Assembly (NCBI RefSeq): GCF_025813715.1
Contig: NZ_CP107534.1
Span: 1-64,000, forward strand
Origin: Methylobacterium sp. FF17
Lineage (GTDB): Bacteria > Pseudomonadota > Alphaproteobacteria > Rhizobiales > Beijerinckiaceae
DNA: 64,000 bases
Direction: 5' to 3'
The position numbers were made by a program, and so were the translations under genes. Below the pieces are notes generated by a model. It had not been told where the DNA came from, ran no database searches, and saw only the letters and a program-made list of their open reading frames with translations. Numbering within the stretch: the stretch's first letter is position 1; the number at the start of each line of letters is the position of its first letter. Of this stretch, positions 16,321-25,139 are shown in pieces.

Positions 16321-17466
16321 ATGAACCAGCTTCCGCCGCAGACCCGTGAGGCCGAGCTGGAGATCGAGAACGCCCACCTACGCCAGCGAGTCTATGACGC
16401 CGAGCTAATTGCCGAGCGTGCCATGGCTCTTCTCAATCGAGCCGATGAACAGCACAGGACCATAGAGAAGCAGCTTCGCCGGAGCCGGAATGACCTGCAG
16501 TCTGTCACCGACACCATCAACCAGCTGGTCTGGCGCTCGGGGGATGACGGAGATTGGACCAGCGCGAGCCCGCAATGGACGGCCTACACCGGTCAGTCCG
16601 AGGGGCAGTCGCTAGGCTTGGGCTGGCTTGACACCGTGCATCCCGATGATCGTGAACGATCTCTGGAGGCCTGGCATGGCGCCCTGGCGCAGGGGGCTCT
16701 TGAGATTGATCATCGGCTCAGACGTGCATCGGATGGCACCTATCGCTGGTTCCAAACACGAGCTACGCCCCTGCGCGATCCTTCTTCTGGCCGAACCGTC
16801 GAGTGGTTCGGCACGTCGACGGACGTCCACGAGTTAAGGGCAGTGCAGGAGCGCCAGCGTCTTCTTCTTGGTGAGCTACAGCATCAAGCTCGCAACACAC
16901 TCGCGGTGGTTCGCGGAATGGCTCGGCGTCTGGCCGAGACAAGTCGGAGCGTCGATGGTTATGCCGGAGAATTAGACGATCGGCTCAACGCATTTTCGCG
17001 TGTGCTGGGGACCGTTACACGTGATCCAGGGATCGGTGTTGATCTAGAAGGCTTGGTTGCTCAGGAAGTGCTGGCGCAGCTGGCAAACGAGGGCGAGCAG
17101 GTTGAGATCTTCGGACCGGTGATCCTCCTACCGTCGCAGGCCGCAGAGACATTGGGGTTGGCGATCTACGAGTTGGCCAGCAACGCTGCTGAGCATGGTG
17201 CTCTCACCAAGCCTCACGGCCGGGTCAAGATTACCTGGACGCGTGAACCGAGCGGGTCTGGCACACACCTCGTGTTCGTGTGGCAGGAAACGAGCTTAGT
17301 CAGCCACATCGGACAGCCGGAAAAGCGCGGCTCCGGCTTCCACTTCCTGGAGCAAACCCTCGTCGATCGATTGAAGGCAGATGTGACTTTGACCTTCGCA
17401 CCACTTGGCGTGCGTTGCACTATCTGTATGCCTCTAACTAAGCCAATAACACCTATAGGGCGGTGA
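16321..17466 (+). CDS. PAS-domain HWE-family sensor histidine kinase
   Basis: A 381-residue soluble kinase. Residues 1-65 form a coiled coil (REAELEIENAHLRQRVYDAELI). A PAS domain follows (about 66-175; WTAYTGQS, HPDDRERSLEAWHGAL). The catalytic half has the HWE hallmarks: phospho-acceptor His188 in GELQHQARNTLAVVRGMARR, the N-box YELASNAAEHGAL, and the W-x-E motif as WQE near 321. No transmembrane helix, so it senses a cytosolic signal through PAS. HWE kinases are abundant in Rhizobiales and often act in light or general stress signalling. No partner regulator is adjacent; the small receiver at 34.1 kb is a possible partner. Confidence 0.93.
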   Translation: MNQLPPQTREAELEIENAHLRQRVYDAELIAERAMALLNRADEQHRTIEKQLRRSRNDLQSVTDTINQLVWRSGDDGDWTSASPQWTAYTGQSEGQSLGLGWLDTVHPDDRERSLEAWHGALAQGALEIDHRLRRASDGTYRWFQTRATPLRDPSSGRTVEWFGTSTDVHELRAVQERQRLLLGELQHQARNTLAVVRGMARRLAETSRSVDGYAGELDDRLNAFSRVLGTVTRDPGIGVDLEGLVAQEVLAQLANEGEQVEIFGPVILLPSQAAETLGLAIYELASNAAEHGALTKPHGRVKITWTREPSGSGTHLVFVWQETSLVSHIGQPEKRGSGFHFLEQTLVDRLKADVTLTFAPLGVRCTICMPLTKPITPIGR

Positions 17467-17693
17467 GACCTTTTGCTGCCTTGGCCTGCTCAGCAAGTGG
17501 GTTCGATTTGGCGGCGTCCCTGCGATCGAGCCCAACGTCTCGTTTGTGCATTGCCGTGTGCGCCCATTTGAGTCCGACGTCGGATCAGAAGAGGCTGACG
17601 TCGGGCCATGAAAGATAGGTGAGGCGCGGCATCATTTGAACTTTCGAGTAGGCGGTCTGTTGGGAACCTGCGTTGCAGCAGTTTGGAGCCATC

Positions 17694-17993
17694 ATGCCTA
17701 AAACAATTTCAGCTGAGTTCAAATCGCGTCGAGATGCGGAGATGGCTGTAGAGCACATTGTGCAGGACCATGGCATAGATCGCAGCACAGTCGAGGTTGG
17801 TCCTGCTTCAGATCAGAACACAGCCGGTACGGAAGCAGCGAGGGCTGATGTCGAGGACGGCTATCTGAAGTCTGGCACCGAAGGCGAGCCGGCATTGGCC
17901 GGTAAGGTTAAGGTTTCGGTGCAGGTAGATGATGCTACCGCTGAGATGGTAATTTCTTCGTTTAAGACCTTCGATGGCGATATAAAATCCTGA
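17694..17993 (+). CDS. Hypothetical stress-type small protein
   Basis: A 99-residue acidic protein: MPKTISAEFKSRRDAEMAVEHIVQDHGI, then KVKVSVQVDDATAEMVISSFKTFDG. The beta-alpha-beta ferredoxin-like order with the SRRDAEMAVE helix is typical of small proteins related to general-stress or DUF-type families in Rhizobiales. The start was chosen at the methionine of MPKT; the seven earlier codons are not protein-like. Function unknown. Confidence 0.6.
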   Translation: MPKTISAEFKSRRDAEMAVEHIVQDHGIDRSTVEVGPASDQNTAGTEAARADVEDGYLKSGTEGEPALAGKVKVSVQVDDATAEMVISSFKTFDGDIKS

Positions 17994-18044
17994 TCAGATC
18001 GACATCGCGAGGCCCTACGAGCGGCTTGAAAATTTGGTGTGACA

Positions 18045-18578
18045 ATGGCCAAATGGCTTGATACTCCTCAGCGCTATGGTCGCATCAGCCGTAGCTTCCA
18101 CTGGCTGATGGCTGCGCTGTTTGGCTGGCAGTTTGCAGGAGCTCTGCTTTTTGTCAGCATGGGCGACAATGCCCTAACACGCTTCGTTGGTGGATCACAT
18201 CTCACCCTAGGCTTCACCCTCTTCATTTTTGTGCTTCTGCGTGGTGCATGGGCACTAGCTAATCTGCGACGACGTCCGCCGCATCCAGGCAATCATGGGC
18301 TTGCAGCGATAGCTGGTCATGCATTGATCTACGCCGTGATGATCCTTCAACCGAGTATTGCACTTCTACGCCAGTATGGATCTGGAAAACCCTTCAAGCC
18401 CTATGGCATCTCGGTTATGCAAGCTCGAGACTACAAGATTGAGTGGATGATGGTTCCGGCGGATCTAGCGCACTATTGGCTAGGCTTTGCCTTCCTAGCG
18501 ATCATAGTTGGGCACATGACTATGGCTGTGCTCCATCGAAAGCTATGGAAGGAAGACGTATTAGCACGAATGACCTAG
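18045..18578 (+). CDS. Cytochrome b561
   Basis: A 177-residue integral membrane protein with four transmembrane helices. It matches bacterial cytochrome b561: YGRISRSFHWLMAALFGWQF carries the first heme His, GGSHLTLGF the second, GHALIYAVMILQP the third and AHYWLGFAFLAIIVGHM the fourth. Two b-type hemes transfer electrons across the inner membrane, often from quinol to periplasmic acceptors or superoxide. ATG at 18045 was preferred over GTG six bases earlier. It follows the small gene at 17694 by about 50 bases. Confidence 0.93.
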   Translation: MAKWLDTPQRYGRISRSFHWLMAALFGWQFAGALLFVSMGDNALTRFVGGSHLTLGFTLFIFVLLRGAWALANLRRRPPHPGNHGLAAIAGHALIYAVMILQPSIALLRQYGSGKPFKPYGISVMQARDYKIEWMMVPADLAHYWLGFAFLAIIVGHMTMAVLHRKLWKEDVLARMT

Positions 18579-18934
18579 CTTGTGGCTGCGTTTTGGCTGG
18601 TGGCGAACGCTCTAGGCTGGCTCTAAATGCTGTGATCTCGGTAGGAGCGACCGCTAAGCTCAATTTTACTCCTCTAGGATTGCATTAGGAAGCCCATGAC
18701 AGCCTTCCGGTCGCCTCCCCTACTCCCCGGATAGGAATTCGTGGCACTGAAATGTCCAAGTTGGCTTGCATAGACTTCCCAGGCTTGAACGCGATAGCTC
18801 GCCGATCCCCTTTAAGGTATTGCCTCCTGTTACAAAATTTCGGCATATACGCGACGCATGATCCCTCACTTTGAAAGCGCTTCAGCCGCGAAGCATTATT
18901 CGCTCGCCGGCTATCAGGGCATCCGCAAACCGTC
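18579..18934. other. Intergenic region, no gene seen
   Basis: About 355 bases between cytochrome b561 and the third DUF606 gene, both ending here. No frame has a ribosome site with protein-like composition and no strong hairpin with a T-run was seen. Confidence 0.35.
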
Positions 18935-19378
18935 TCAGAAGAGGCCAACGAGCGCGACGCCACCGATCATCAGGATAGCGCCAAGAATGCGCCACAGACC
19001 TGCACGGTGCTGGTCAAACCCAACCCATCCGAAATGATCTAGTAGGATCGAGGTGATGACGCCTGCGGTAACGAACAGCCCAAGAAACGTAGCAGCACCG
19101 ATCTGCCGGGCAATGAAGAACTGGGCGAGAATGATGCCGCCGCCCATAACGCCACCAAACCAGGCCCACCAGGGCACTTGGATAGCCTGATCGAGGGAGG
19201 GCCATGTCAGGCGCCCTGTGAGCAGGCCGACGACCAGGATACAGGAAGCTGTCCCTGCGACCACCACGAGGCCCGCTGTCAGCGATTGTGAGAGCCCCTT
19301 CGACAGGGTCCCGTTCTGACCAGCCTGGACGGCATTGGCGATGCCTGCGAGCAGGACGAAGCCGTAGAGATACCACAT
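18935..19378 (-). CDS. DUF606/DMT-superfamily membrane protein, copy 3
   Basis: A 147-residue five-helix membrane protein nearly identical to copy 2 at 13326, differing at only a handful of residues. The DNA identity stops just outside the gene on both sides, so the duplicated unit is essentially the coding sequence with about 15 bases upstream. An 8-bp inverted repeat (GCCCTACC...GGTAGGGC, 19386-19416) lies in the leader. Transport substrate unknown. Confidence 0.85.
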   Translation of the reverse strand: MWYLYGFVLLAGIANAVQAGQNGTLSKGLSQSLTAGLVVVAGTASCILVVGLLTGRLTWPSLDQAIQVPWWAWFGGVMGGGIILAQFFIARQIGAATFLGLFVTAGVITSILLDHFGWVGFDQHRAGLWRILGAILMIGGVALVGLF

Positions 19379-19385
19379 CGTGAAC

Positions 19386-19416
19386 GCCCTACCTGGGTGA
19401 TCCCTTAAGGTAGGGC
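19386..19416 (-). promoter_or_regulatory. Inverted repeat in the leader of DUF606 copy 3
   Basis: GCCCTACC and GGTAGGGC pair perfectly across 15 bases, 8 bases before the start of the minus-strand gene. This could block the ribosome site or be an operator; copy 2 has a different dyad here (around CTGAGATCTCCTCAG). Confidence 0.4.
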
Positions 19417-19637
19417 AGCGAACCCTGAGGAAGCGGATCACGGCGTAGTTTGTGTATCCTGCCTGGTCCGCATCAACCTCCGGACTCGATGTCAGCCACC
19501 GCCGCGCTCATTCCCGTCGACTCGAAGTTCTGGCGCTAGGGCTTCCTTGACTTGTGCCCCGGCGTTTCACTCTGCCCGAGCCCAACCGGCGGAAACTGGA
19601 TCACCACACCAGATGCGATGGATGTTCCAATGACCTC

Positions 19638-20258
19638 TTATTTCGGTGTGATCCCGAGGATCTTCATGGCGTCTGGCCTGAACTCGCCTTTGGGATCGAC
19701 GTGGCGGTAGAGGGTCTGCCGAGTGACGCCGAGCTCAGCGCAGAGTTCGGCGACCTTCGTCTCAGGCTTTCCCATCGCGGCTTGCGCCAATCTCAGCTTG
19801 GCCGCCGTCATCTTCGGCTTGCGGCCGCCGTTTCGGCCCCTGGCCCGGGCAGACGCAAGCCCGGCTTTGGTCCGCTCGATGATGAGTTCGCGTTCGAACT
19901 CCGCCAATGCCGCGAATATACCGAACACGAGACGGCCATTGGCGGTGGTGGTGTCGATGTTGGCCCCCTGCCCCGTCAGGACCTTGAGACCGACACCGCG
20001 CTTGGTGAGGTCATGAACGGTGTTGACGAGGTGGCGCAGGTCGCGACCGATGCGGTCGATCTTCCAGGCTGCAAGCGTATCACCTTCGCGCAGCGCCTTG
20101 AGGCACGCCTCCAGCCCAGGACGGCTGTCACGTTTGCCGGACGCGTGATCCTCGTAGATCCGGTCCGGCTCGACCCCGGCGGCAAGAAGCGCATCGCGTT
20201 GCAGGTCGGTGGTCTGCGAGCCATCGGCCTTCGACACGCGCATATAGCCGAGCAGCAT
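19638..20258 (-). CDS. Serine recombinase, Tn3 resolvase/invertase type
   Basis: A 206-residue small serine recombinase. The catalytic domain has YMRVSKADGSQTTDLQRDAL with the active Ser in RVS, IYEDHASGKRDSRPGL, LAAWKIDRIGRDLRHL and the long E-helix FAALAEFERELIIERTKAGL. The C-terminal helix-turn-helix (VAELCAELGVTRQTLYRHV) binds the site. Such enzymes resolve cointegrates or plasmid dimers. No transposon ends or res site were seen beside it, so it may serve plasmid multimer resolution. Confidence 0.93.
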   Translation of the reverse strand: MLLGYMRVSKADGSQTTDLQRDALLAAGVEPDRIYEDHASGKRDSRPGLEACLKALREGDTLAAWKIDRIGRDLRHLVNTVHDLTKRGVGLKVLTGQGANIDTTTANGRLVFGIFAALAEFERELIIERTKAGLASARARGRNGGRKPKMTAAKLRLAQAAMGKPETKVAELCAELGVTRQTLYRHVDPKGEFRPDAMKILGITPK

Positions 20259-20592
20259 AGGTCGCGATCCTCACTTGCCGTTCTGAAAGCATCCGAACGC
20301 TCACCGCTCATCCGCATCTCGCTCGGGCGTCGCTGTCACGCAAACGAGCGATTGTGTGACAAACTCGATGGATCAGGCCTAACGGCACAGCTGTCGTATC
20401 GCAAGCCGTCATTCTTTCTATGATCCGTGAACCTTCCTTGTGAATGATTTCGTGATCCGCGTCTTGGTCCGATTGATCGAACTGGTAGAGTCAGGCTGTG
20501 GTGGATCTCAATGCGCTCAGCGCTTTTGTCTGAAGCGGTGTACCGAGCACGCCCTTACGACGCGGTCGCCATTCCGACTGGTCTGTTGGTTG
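20259..20592. other. Intergenic region between recombinase and vapBC
   Basis: About 330 bases, no gene supported. It may hold the recombination site of the neighbouring resolvase; no obvious long dyad other than the vapBC operator was found. Confidence 0.35.
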
Positions 20593-20615
20593 ATACCTAC
20601 AAGCCTAGTAGGTAT
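20593..20615 (+). promoter_or_regulatory. Palindromic operator before vapBC
   Basis: ATACCTAC and GTAGGTAT form a perfect 8-bp inverted repeat around AAGCCTA, 27 bases before the antitoxin start. Type II antitoxins of the AbrB class typically bind such a dyad to repress their own operon. Confidence 0.6.
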
Positions 20616-20650
20616 GATCGGCTGTCTCAGTATGATCCAGGATGGCTCCC

Positions 20651-20899
20651 ATGGCATCGCAGGCGGTCAAAATTATCGATGGGGGTAAGCTCATCATTCC
20701 AGCCGCCTTCCGACGTAAACTCGGGATCGACACCGGTGATACCGTTGTGCTCGAGTTGGAAGAGGATGGCTTGCACGTGCGCTCGCTGTCATCAGCCGTG
20801 CGCCGGGCTCAGGAGATCGTCCGCGAGTTCGTACCGGACGATGTCAGCCTGGCCGACGATCTGATTGCCGAGCGTCGGGTCGAGGCTGAGCATGACTGA
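20651..20899 (+). CDS. vapB: VapB antitoxin, AbrB/MazE-type
   Basis: An 82-residue protein. Residues 1-45 form the swapped-hairpin AbrB fold: VKIIDGGKLIIPAAFRRKLGID, then GDTVVLELEEDGLHVRS. The helical C-terminal half would wrap and inhibit the toxin. An in-frame ATG three codons upstream is an alternative start. The toxin gene overlaps its stop by eight bases. Antitoxin and toxin together repress transcription; a matching palindrome lies upstream. Confidence 0.88.
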   Translation: MASQAVKIIDGGKLIIPAAFRRKLGIDTGDTVVLELEEDGLHVRSLSSAVRRAQEIVREFVPDDVSLADDLIAERRVEAEHD

Positions 20900-21284
20900 G
20901 GCCTTCGTCCTCGATGCCTCGGCACTGCTTTGTCTGCTGCAAGGAGAAGATGGCGCCGAGCGGGTCGTACTCGCACTGCCGCGAGCCTCGATCAGCGCCG
21001 TGAACCTGTCTGAAGTCTACGCCAAGCTCGCCGAGGTCGGCGGATCGGAAGCGCGGATCGCGCAAGCCATCGACGGCCTCCACCTCCGGGTCGTTCCCTT
21101 CGATGACGTTCAGGCCCGTGCGGTGGGAATGCTACGGCCTCTGACCAAAAGCTTGGGCCTTTCACTGGGCGATCGCGCGTGCCTCGCCCTGGCGCAACAG
21201 CGCGGGGCGACGGCTCTGACCGCGGATCGGGCTTGGAGCGATCTGGCCAGTCCGCTCAGAGTGGCCATCGAACTCGTACGCTGA
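20892..21284 (+). CDS. vapC: VapC toxin, PIN-domain RNase
   Basis: A 130-residue PIN-domain protein. Conserved acidic residues are seen in FVLDASALLCLL (first Asp), ISAVNLSEVYAKL (Glu), LSLGDRACLALA (Asp) and TALTADRAW (Asp), the four-acid metal site of VapC RNases. These cut tRNA or rRNA when the antitoxin is degraded. The ATG overlaps the antitoxin end (ATGACTGA). The pair would stabilise the plasmid by killing or arresting cells that lose it. Confidence 0.9.
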   Translation: MTEAFVLDASALLCLLQGEDGAERVVLALPRASISAVNLSEVYAKLAEVGGSEARIAQAIDGLHLRVVPFDDVQARAVGMLRPLTKSLGLSLGDRACLALAQQRGATALTADRAWSDLASPLRVAIELVR

Positions 21285-21537
21285 TGCCGAGCGTGTGGGC
21301 CGTGTGACGGTTGTGGCCCACACGATCAACCATCCTGGCGACGACGGTTGGCGGGTGCCTGCCCCGGCGCATGGACTGACGAGCGAGGTCGAAGGCTCCC
21401 GCGACTTCCTCACGATCGAGGAGCCGCGTCCGGTCTCGTACAGGACGCGGTCGTCATCGTCTTCTTGGCTGACGCACCGACGTCAGGCGTGGAGTTCATG
21501 CACACCCTGAGCTGATGCAGGCAGTTCCCCATCCGTA

Positions 21538-22077
21538 TCAGACGTCCGCCGGTGCCTCATCCGCGGCTTCGTCGGCCTCAACGGTCTTGGGCGGGCGACC
21601 GCGACGCTTCGGGGCAGCCCCCTCATCCTGCGTCTGCTCATCGTTCGCAGTGATCGGGGACGATTTGCGACGCTGCTGACCCAGGCCGAGGCTGCGAGCG
21701 AGTTCCGAGCGTTGCGCCGAGTAGGAAGCCGACGTCATTGGGTAGTCGGCCGGTAGCCCCCACTTCTCACGGTAGGCCTCGGGAGAGAGACCACGCAGGG
21801 TGAGATGGCGCCGCAGCGTCTTGTAGGACTTGCCATCCTCAAAGCTGATGAGCGCGTCCGGGGTGATCGACTTTTTGATCTGTGACGGCGTCAGAGGCTC
21901 GGGCTTGCCAGGTTCGGCCGAGGCGGCACTCGTCAGGCCACTCAGAGATGCATGGACCTTCGCCATCAAGCCCGGCAGTTCGCTCGCTGGGATAGAGTTA
22001 TTTGTGACATAAGCAGCAACGAGATCAGCCGTGAGGCCAAGGATGTCGGGCTGCGACGCGGCGGTCTGATCGTCCAT
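21538..22077 (-). CDS. MucR/Ros-type regulator without zinc site, with AT-hook tail
   Basis: A 179-residue protein. It has the MucR N-terminal motif ADLVAAYVTNNSI and the DNA-binding core KSYKTLRRHLTLRGLSPEAYREKWGLPADYPM. As in the protein at 4457, the Cys positions are replaced (LISFEDGK). The C-terminal 50 residues carry an AT-hook-like KRRGRPPK followed by an acidic tail, an addition not usual for MucR. This combination suggests a silencer of AT-rich DNA with two DNA contacts. It is convergent with vapC and divergent from the AT-hook gene at 22491. Confidence 0.85.
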   Translation of the reverse strand: MDDQTAASQPDILGLTADLVAAYVTNNSIPASELPGLMAKVHASLSGLTSAASAEPGKPEPLTPSQIKKSITPDALISFEDGKSYKTLRRHLTLRGLSPEAYREKWGLPADYPMTSASYSAQRSELARSLGLGQQRRKSSPITANDEQTQDEGAAPKRRGRPPKTVEADEAADEAPADV

Positions 22078-22490
22078 GAGTGTTGCGAGTTCCTAAAATG
22101 AGCCTTGCGCGGACCTGCAGCCTCATCAACTTACCCCATGAGGGCGGATGACTTGTTCGGGCTCTTTGGATAGCAACAGATCAGCGCTCAGCACTCCTTT
22201 AAGGACTTGCGAGCACAATTTCTATAACCGTGTCTGACTTTTTAGGAAATTTGAATGCAGTGCGCCCGATCATGAGGGCTGATGCAGACACAGCGGCCAA
22301 AGGTTTGAGCGACGAAGGCCGTTCGTACTAAGCCTCTACGGAAGAGTGCGCATCATTCTGCACACGTCATCCTTGCATAGAGACACGATAGGTCCCTATA
22401 GATGATCCGTACTTGGCATCATAGAATGCGGCGGGTCGTTCCGCCTGATTGGCCAACCTAGCCCTAGACCCATTTTATTGAGAGAGCACG
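22078..22490. other. Divergent intergenic region
   Basis: About 410 bases between the MucR-type gene and the AT-hook protein. Contains TTTAGGAAATTTGAATG and other AT-rich stretches likely to hold promoters. No gene seen. Confidence 0.35.
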
Positions 22491-23039
22491 TTGCGCAAAC
22501 AGGCACGGCGGTCATTTACCGTTGAGATCAAACACAGCACCACATCCGGCCGAAGCTTCATCCCGACCAAGTCCCCTCAGGGGCGGGAGAGTGGCAAGCA
22601 TCTCGCCAGCCCGCCCCCCTCCTGGGCCTCGGTCTTCGAAGAGAAGGCCGTGTCAGCCTCGGTCACCGGTGAAGCTGCGGAGCCACGCCGTATTCTGCCA
22701 AGCCTCATCGCTTGGGAGCCCTCAGCGCCTGAGCCCGAGTTTGACAGACCGCCGGAGCCCCCCATGCCTCGAGTTCGTCGCACCGTGTCCCTCCAGGAGG
22801 CTACCGAAGGCCCGCGTCGCCGGGGCAGGCCACCAAAGCTCAAGCTTGAGCCAAAACTCGCAGCTGAGACGGCGATCCTCATACCGTCTGGGCCGATCCT
22901 GCCAGTGCCCGAAAGCCCTGTGTCTTCTCAGGTGGCTCCGGTGAAGCTTGTCCGTCATCCCCGCAGTGCACGGATCGAGGGTGCGGGGCTGCCGCGTGCC
23001 GAGCGATGGAAGCGGCGTCTCCCGCGAGCCTGTTGGTAG
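22491..23039 (+). CDS. Proline-rich protein with AT-hook
   Basis: A 182-residue basic, Pro/Ser-rich protein starting at TTG. An AT-hook-type sequence RRRGRPPKLKLEPKL (about residues 107-121) matches that of the neighbouring MucR-type protein. Most of the rest is predicted disordered. It may bind AT-rich minor grooves; without another domain the role is open. An earlier or later start is possible because no clear ribosome site was found. Confidence 0.45.
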   Translation: MRKQARRSFTVEIKHSTTSGRSFIPTKSPQGRESGKHLASPPPSWASVFEEKAVSASVTGEAAEPRRILPSLIAWEPSAPEPEFDRPPEPPMPRVRRTVSLQEATEGPRRRGRPPKLKLEPKLAAETAILIPSGPILPVPESPVSSQVAPVKLVRHPRSARIEGAGLPRAERWKRRLPRACW

Positions 23040-23154
23040 ATCAGCACAACGGCCGGACTACCCATCGGGCGGTGAGACTTCTTCCTCTTGGAACGCGCTG
23101 GTCTTATCCGCTCTCATCGAGAGAAAGCTCCAGCGGCTGAGTCGCTGCTCGTCG

Positions 23155-23306
23155 CCCTCATTGATCGTTAACCACACGATCCCCATATGAGGATCATACC
23201 GCTCATGGCTCTATGGCCAGGTCGGATACGGCCACGATGCCGGGATAGGGTGACGCCGGATGTACGCGCACCATGTCCCAGCATCTGTGGCCGTTGTTGT
23301 TTTTAG
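23155..23306 (+). repeat. Intact copy of the segment split by IS1182 near ctrA copy 1
   Basis: This stretch matches 9920-9985 plus 11453-11542 along its length, with many point differences. It includes TTAACCAC (23168-23175), GATCC-N8-GGATC (23178-23195) and GTGACGCCGGATGTACGCGC. It lies directly upstream of ctrA copy 2, so it is probably the long promoter region of these genes. Confidence 0.75.
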
Positions 23307-23378
23307 CCGCGGGTGAACCTTAACGGTTTATTGCCGATGTCCCTTCAGGATGCCTCAACCTTTGGAGGATCCTGGCCC

Positions 23379-24080
23379 ATGCGCGTGCTGCTGATCGAGG
23401 ACGATGTCTCCGTCGCGCAGAGCATCGAATTGATGCTCAGGTCCGAGAGCTTCAACACCTACACCACCGACCTGGGTGAGGAGGGGATCGATCTCGGCAA
23501 GCTCTACGATTACGACATCATCCTGCTCGATCTGACGCTGCCCGACATCTCAGGCTACGAGGTGCTGAGGTCCTTGCGTGCCGCGAAGATCAAGACGCCC
23601 ATCCTGATCTTGTCGGGCATGGCGGGGATCGAGGACAAGGTGAAGGGTCTCGGCTTTGGCGCCGACGACTACCTTACCAAGCCCTTCCACAAGGACGAGC
23701 TCGTCGCCCGCATCCAGGCGATCGTGCGCCGTTCGAAGGGCCACGCCCAGTCGCTGATTACCACCGGCGACCTCATCGTGAACCTCGACCAGAAGACGGT
23801 CGCGATCAATGGCAGCTATGTGAAGCTCACGGGCAAGGAGTACCAGATCCTGGAGCTTCTGGCCCTGCGCAAGGGCACGACGTTGACCAAGGAGATGTTC
23901 CTCAACCACCTCTACGGCGGCATGGACGAGCCCGAACTCAAGATCATCGACGTGTTCATCTGCAAGTTGCGCAAGAAGCTCGCGGATGCTTCAGGGGGCA
24001 AGAACTATATCGAGACCGTCTGGGGACGCGGATACGTGCTTCACGACGGGGTGAGCGAGATGCGGGCCATGGCAGGCTGA
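23379..24080 (+). CDS. ctrA: CtrA-type response regulator, copy 2
   Basis: A 233-residue CtrA paralog of the gene at 12618. Receiver acids and Asp51 ([10 protein letters not shown]), the Lys in FHKDEL and the winged helix with [17 protein letters not shown] are unchanged, so phosphorylation and DNA recognition are expected. Differences cluster at residues 12-21 and 138-150 ([17 protein letters not shown]). The ATG with GGAGGAT upstream was chosen; the frame opens further upstream into the promoter. Its intact 220-base leader contrasts with copy 1, whose leader is interrupted. Confidence 0.95.
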   Translation: MRVLLIEDDVSVAQSIELMLRSESFNTYTTDLGEEGIDLGKLYDYDIILLDLTLPDISGYEVLRSLRAAKIKTPILILSGMAGIEDKVKGLGFGADDYLTKPFHKDELVARIQAIVRRSKGHAQSLITTGDLIVNLDQKTVAINGSYVKLTGKEYQILELLALRKGTTLTKEMFLNHLYGGMDEPELKIIDVFICKLRKKLADASGGKNYIETVWGRGYVLHDGVSEMRAMAG

Positions 24081-24145
24081 CGCTCTCCAGAAACGCCTCT
24101 CACAGTGCTACCGGTGGGACAGGACTACCGACTGACCTGGATGCC

Positions 24146-24685
24146 TTATCCGCGTCCGGCAAATGCGAAGAGATCCAGCTGAAGCGCTTGAACGAGGCTC
24201 GTTTGCCGCGCTCTTCGTCGTGCTGGCAAGCGCTTGATGTCGGGCAACGCCATCCGGGTCCGGCCGTGTAGGACGGCTCCAGCGATCCGGCAGCCATCGC
24301 CATGATGGTAGATGTAGGCCTTGTAGGGGCCGGAGCCGAAGAGCTCCTGCACCAGCGCCGTGTCGCCGGGCAATGCACTGAGCACGCGTAGCAGACAGCC
24401 AAGACCGAGCGCCTCGGTTCGGCTGGCGTGAAACTCGAAGCTCTGTCCGGTCCAGGTGGTGAGCTGGGCTCCCGCACTGGTCTGACGGAAGGGATTGACG
24501 CTGGGCTGCGTGGCCTCATCAGCCAGGAAGCCGGCAATGGTCTCGCGATCGGCGACATGCGAGCACACGCGCAGCGAAGCGGCGAGCTGACGTTTGGCGA
24601 TTGTCACCTCCTCCAAGCCTCCCTGTGGTTCTCGTTGCAGCGTGAGACTCGCACAGGATCCGCCGCTTGGCCAAGCTCGGCTCAT
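24146..24685 (-). CDS. Hypothetical protein
   Basis: About 179 residues, no family recognised. LGCLLRVLSALPGDTALVQELFGSGPYKAYIYHHGDG is protein-like and the end (LVQALQLDLFAFAGRG) is hydrophobic. An AGGAGGTG sequence within the first part suggests an internal start around 24607, which would remove about 26 residues. Low certainty; the opposite strand is also open. Confidence 0.4.
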   Translation of the reverse strand: MSRAWPSGGSCASLTLQREPQGGLEEVTIAKRQLAASLRVCSHVADRETIAGFLADEATQPSVNPFRQTSAGAQLTTWTGQSFEFHASRTEALGLGCLLRVLSALPGDTALVQELFGSGPYKAYIYHHGDGCRIAGAVLHGRTRMALPDIKRLPARRRARQTSLVQALQLDLFAFAGRG

Positions 24686-25130
24686 CGGGGTGATAGGCTC
24701 TTGTGAGACGGCAACGGGGCCGTGTGCTCATGCAAGCTTCGCGCAGAACGCGCCAGCGCTGGTAGACGAACGGACTCGGCCGTTGGCGGTATGTGCCTGC
24801 GACCCCTCTCGGCTCGCCTGATGTTAAAATCGCCCTGGAGGCACCGCCAGCGCCCGTGAATAGTTTTGGCGCGGGAGAAGCCCGGAAAACGAAACATCGC
24901 CGCTGACGGGCCGTATAGAAAGATTTTGCGCCGCCGCCCGGCACAATTCCGATACGGGTTACGATCGACGCAAAAGCGAGTGCTGCTGAATGCGACCTGG
25001 TTTGATGGAACCTCTAGAGCACCGACCGGAGAGATCTTGGCTCGCCTCTCCCCCCTTTAACGGCCCCCCGCCCCCCCTTTGCTGGGGGCGCTGAGGCGCG
25101 CTAACCTTCGCGAGCGACCAAATTCGCGGG
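24686..25130. other. Gene-free lead-in to the repeat tract
   Basis: No supported gene. Bases 25050-25090 are C- and G-rich homopolymer-like runs. It leads into the repeat modules that follow. Confidence 0.35.
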
Positions 25131-25139
25131 CGAACCTGC

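Noticed and set aside
19554-20423. 289-codon plus-strand frame over the resolvase
   Set aside because: Shadow of the resolvase; no conserved motifs.
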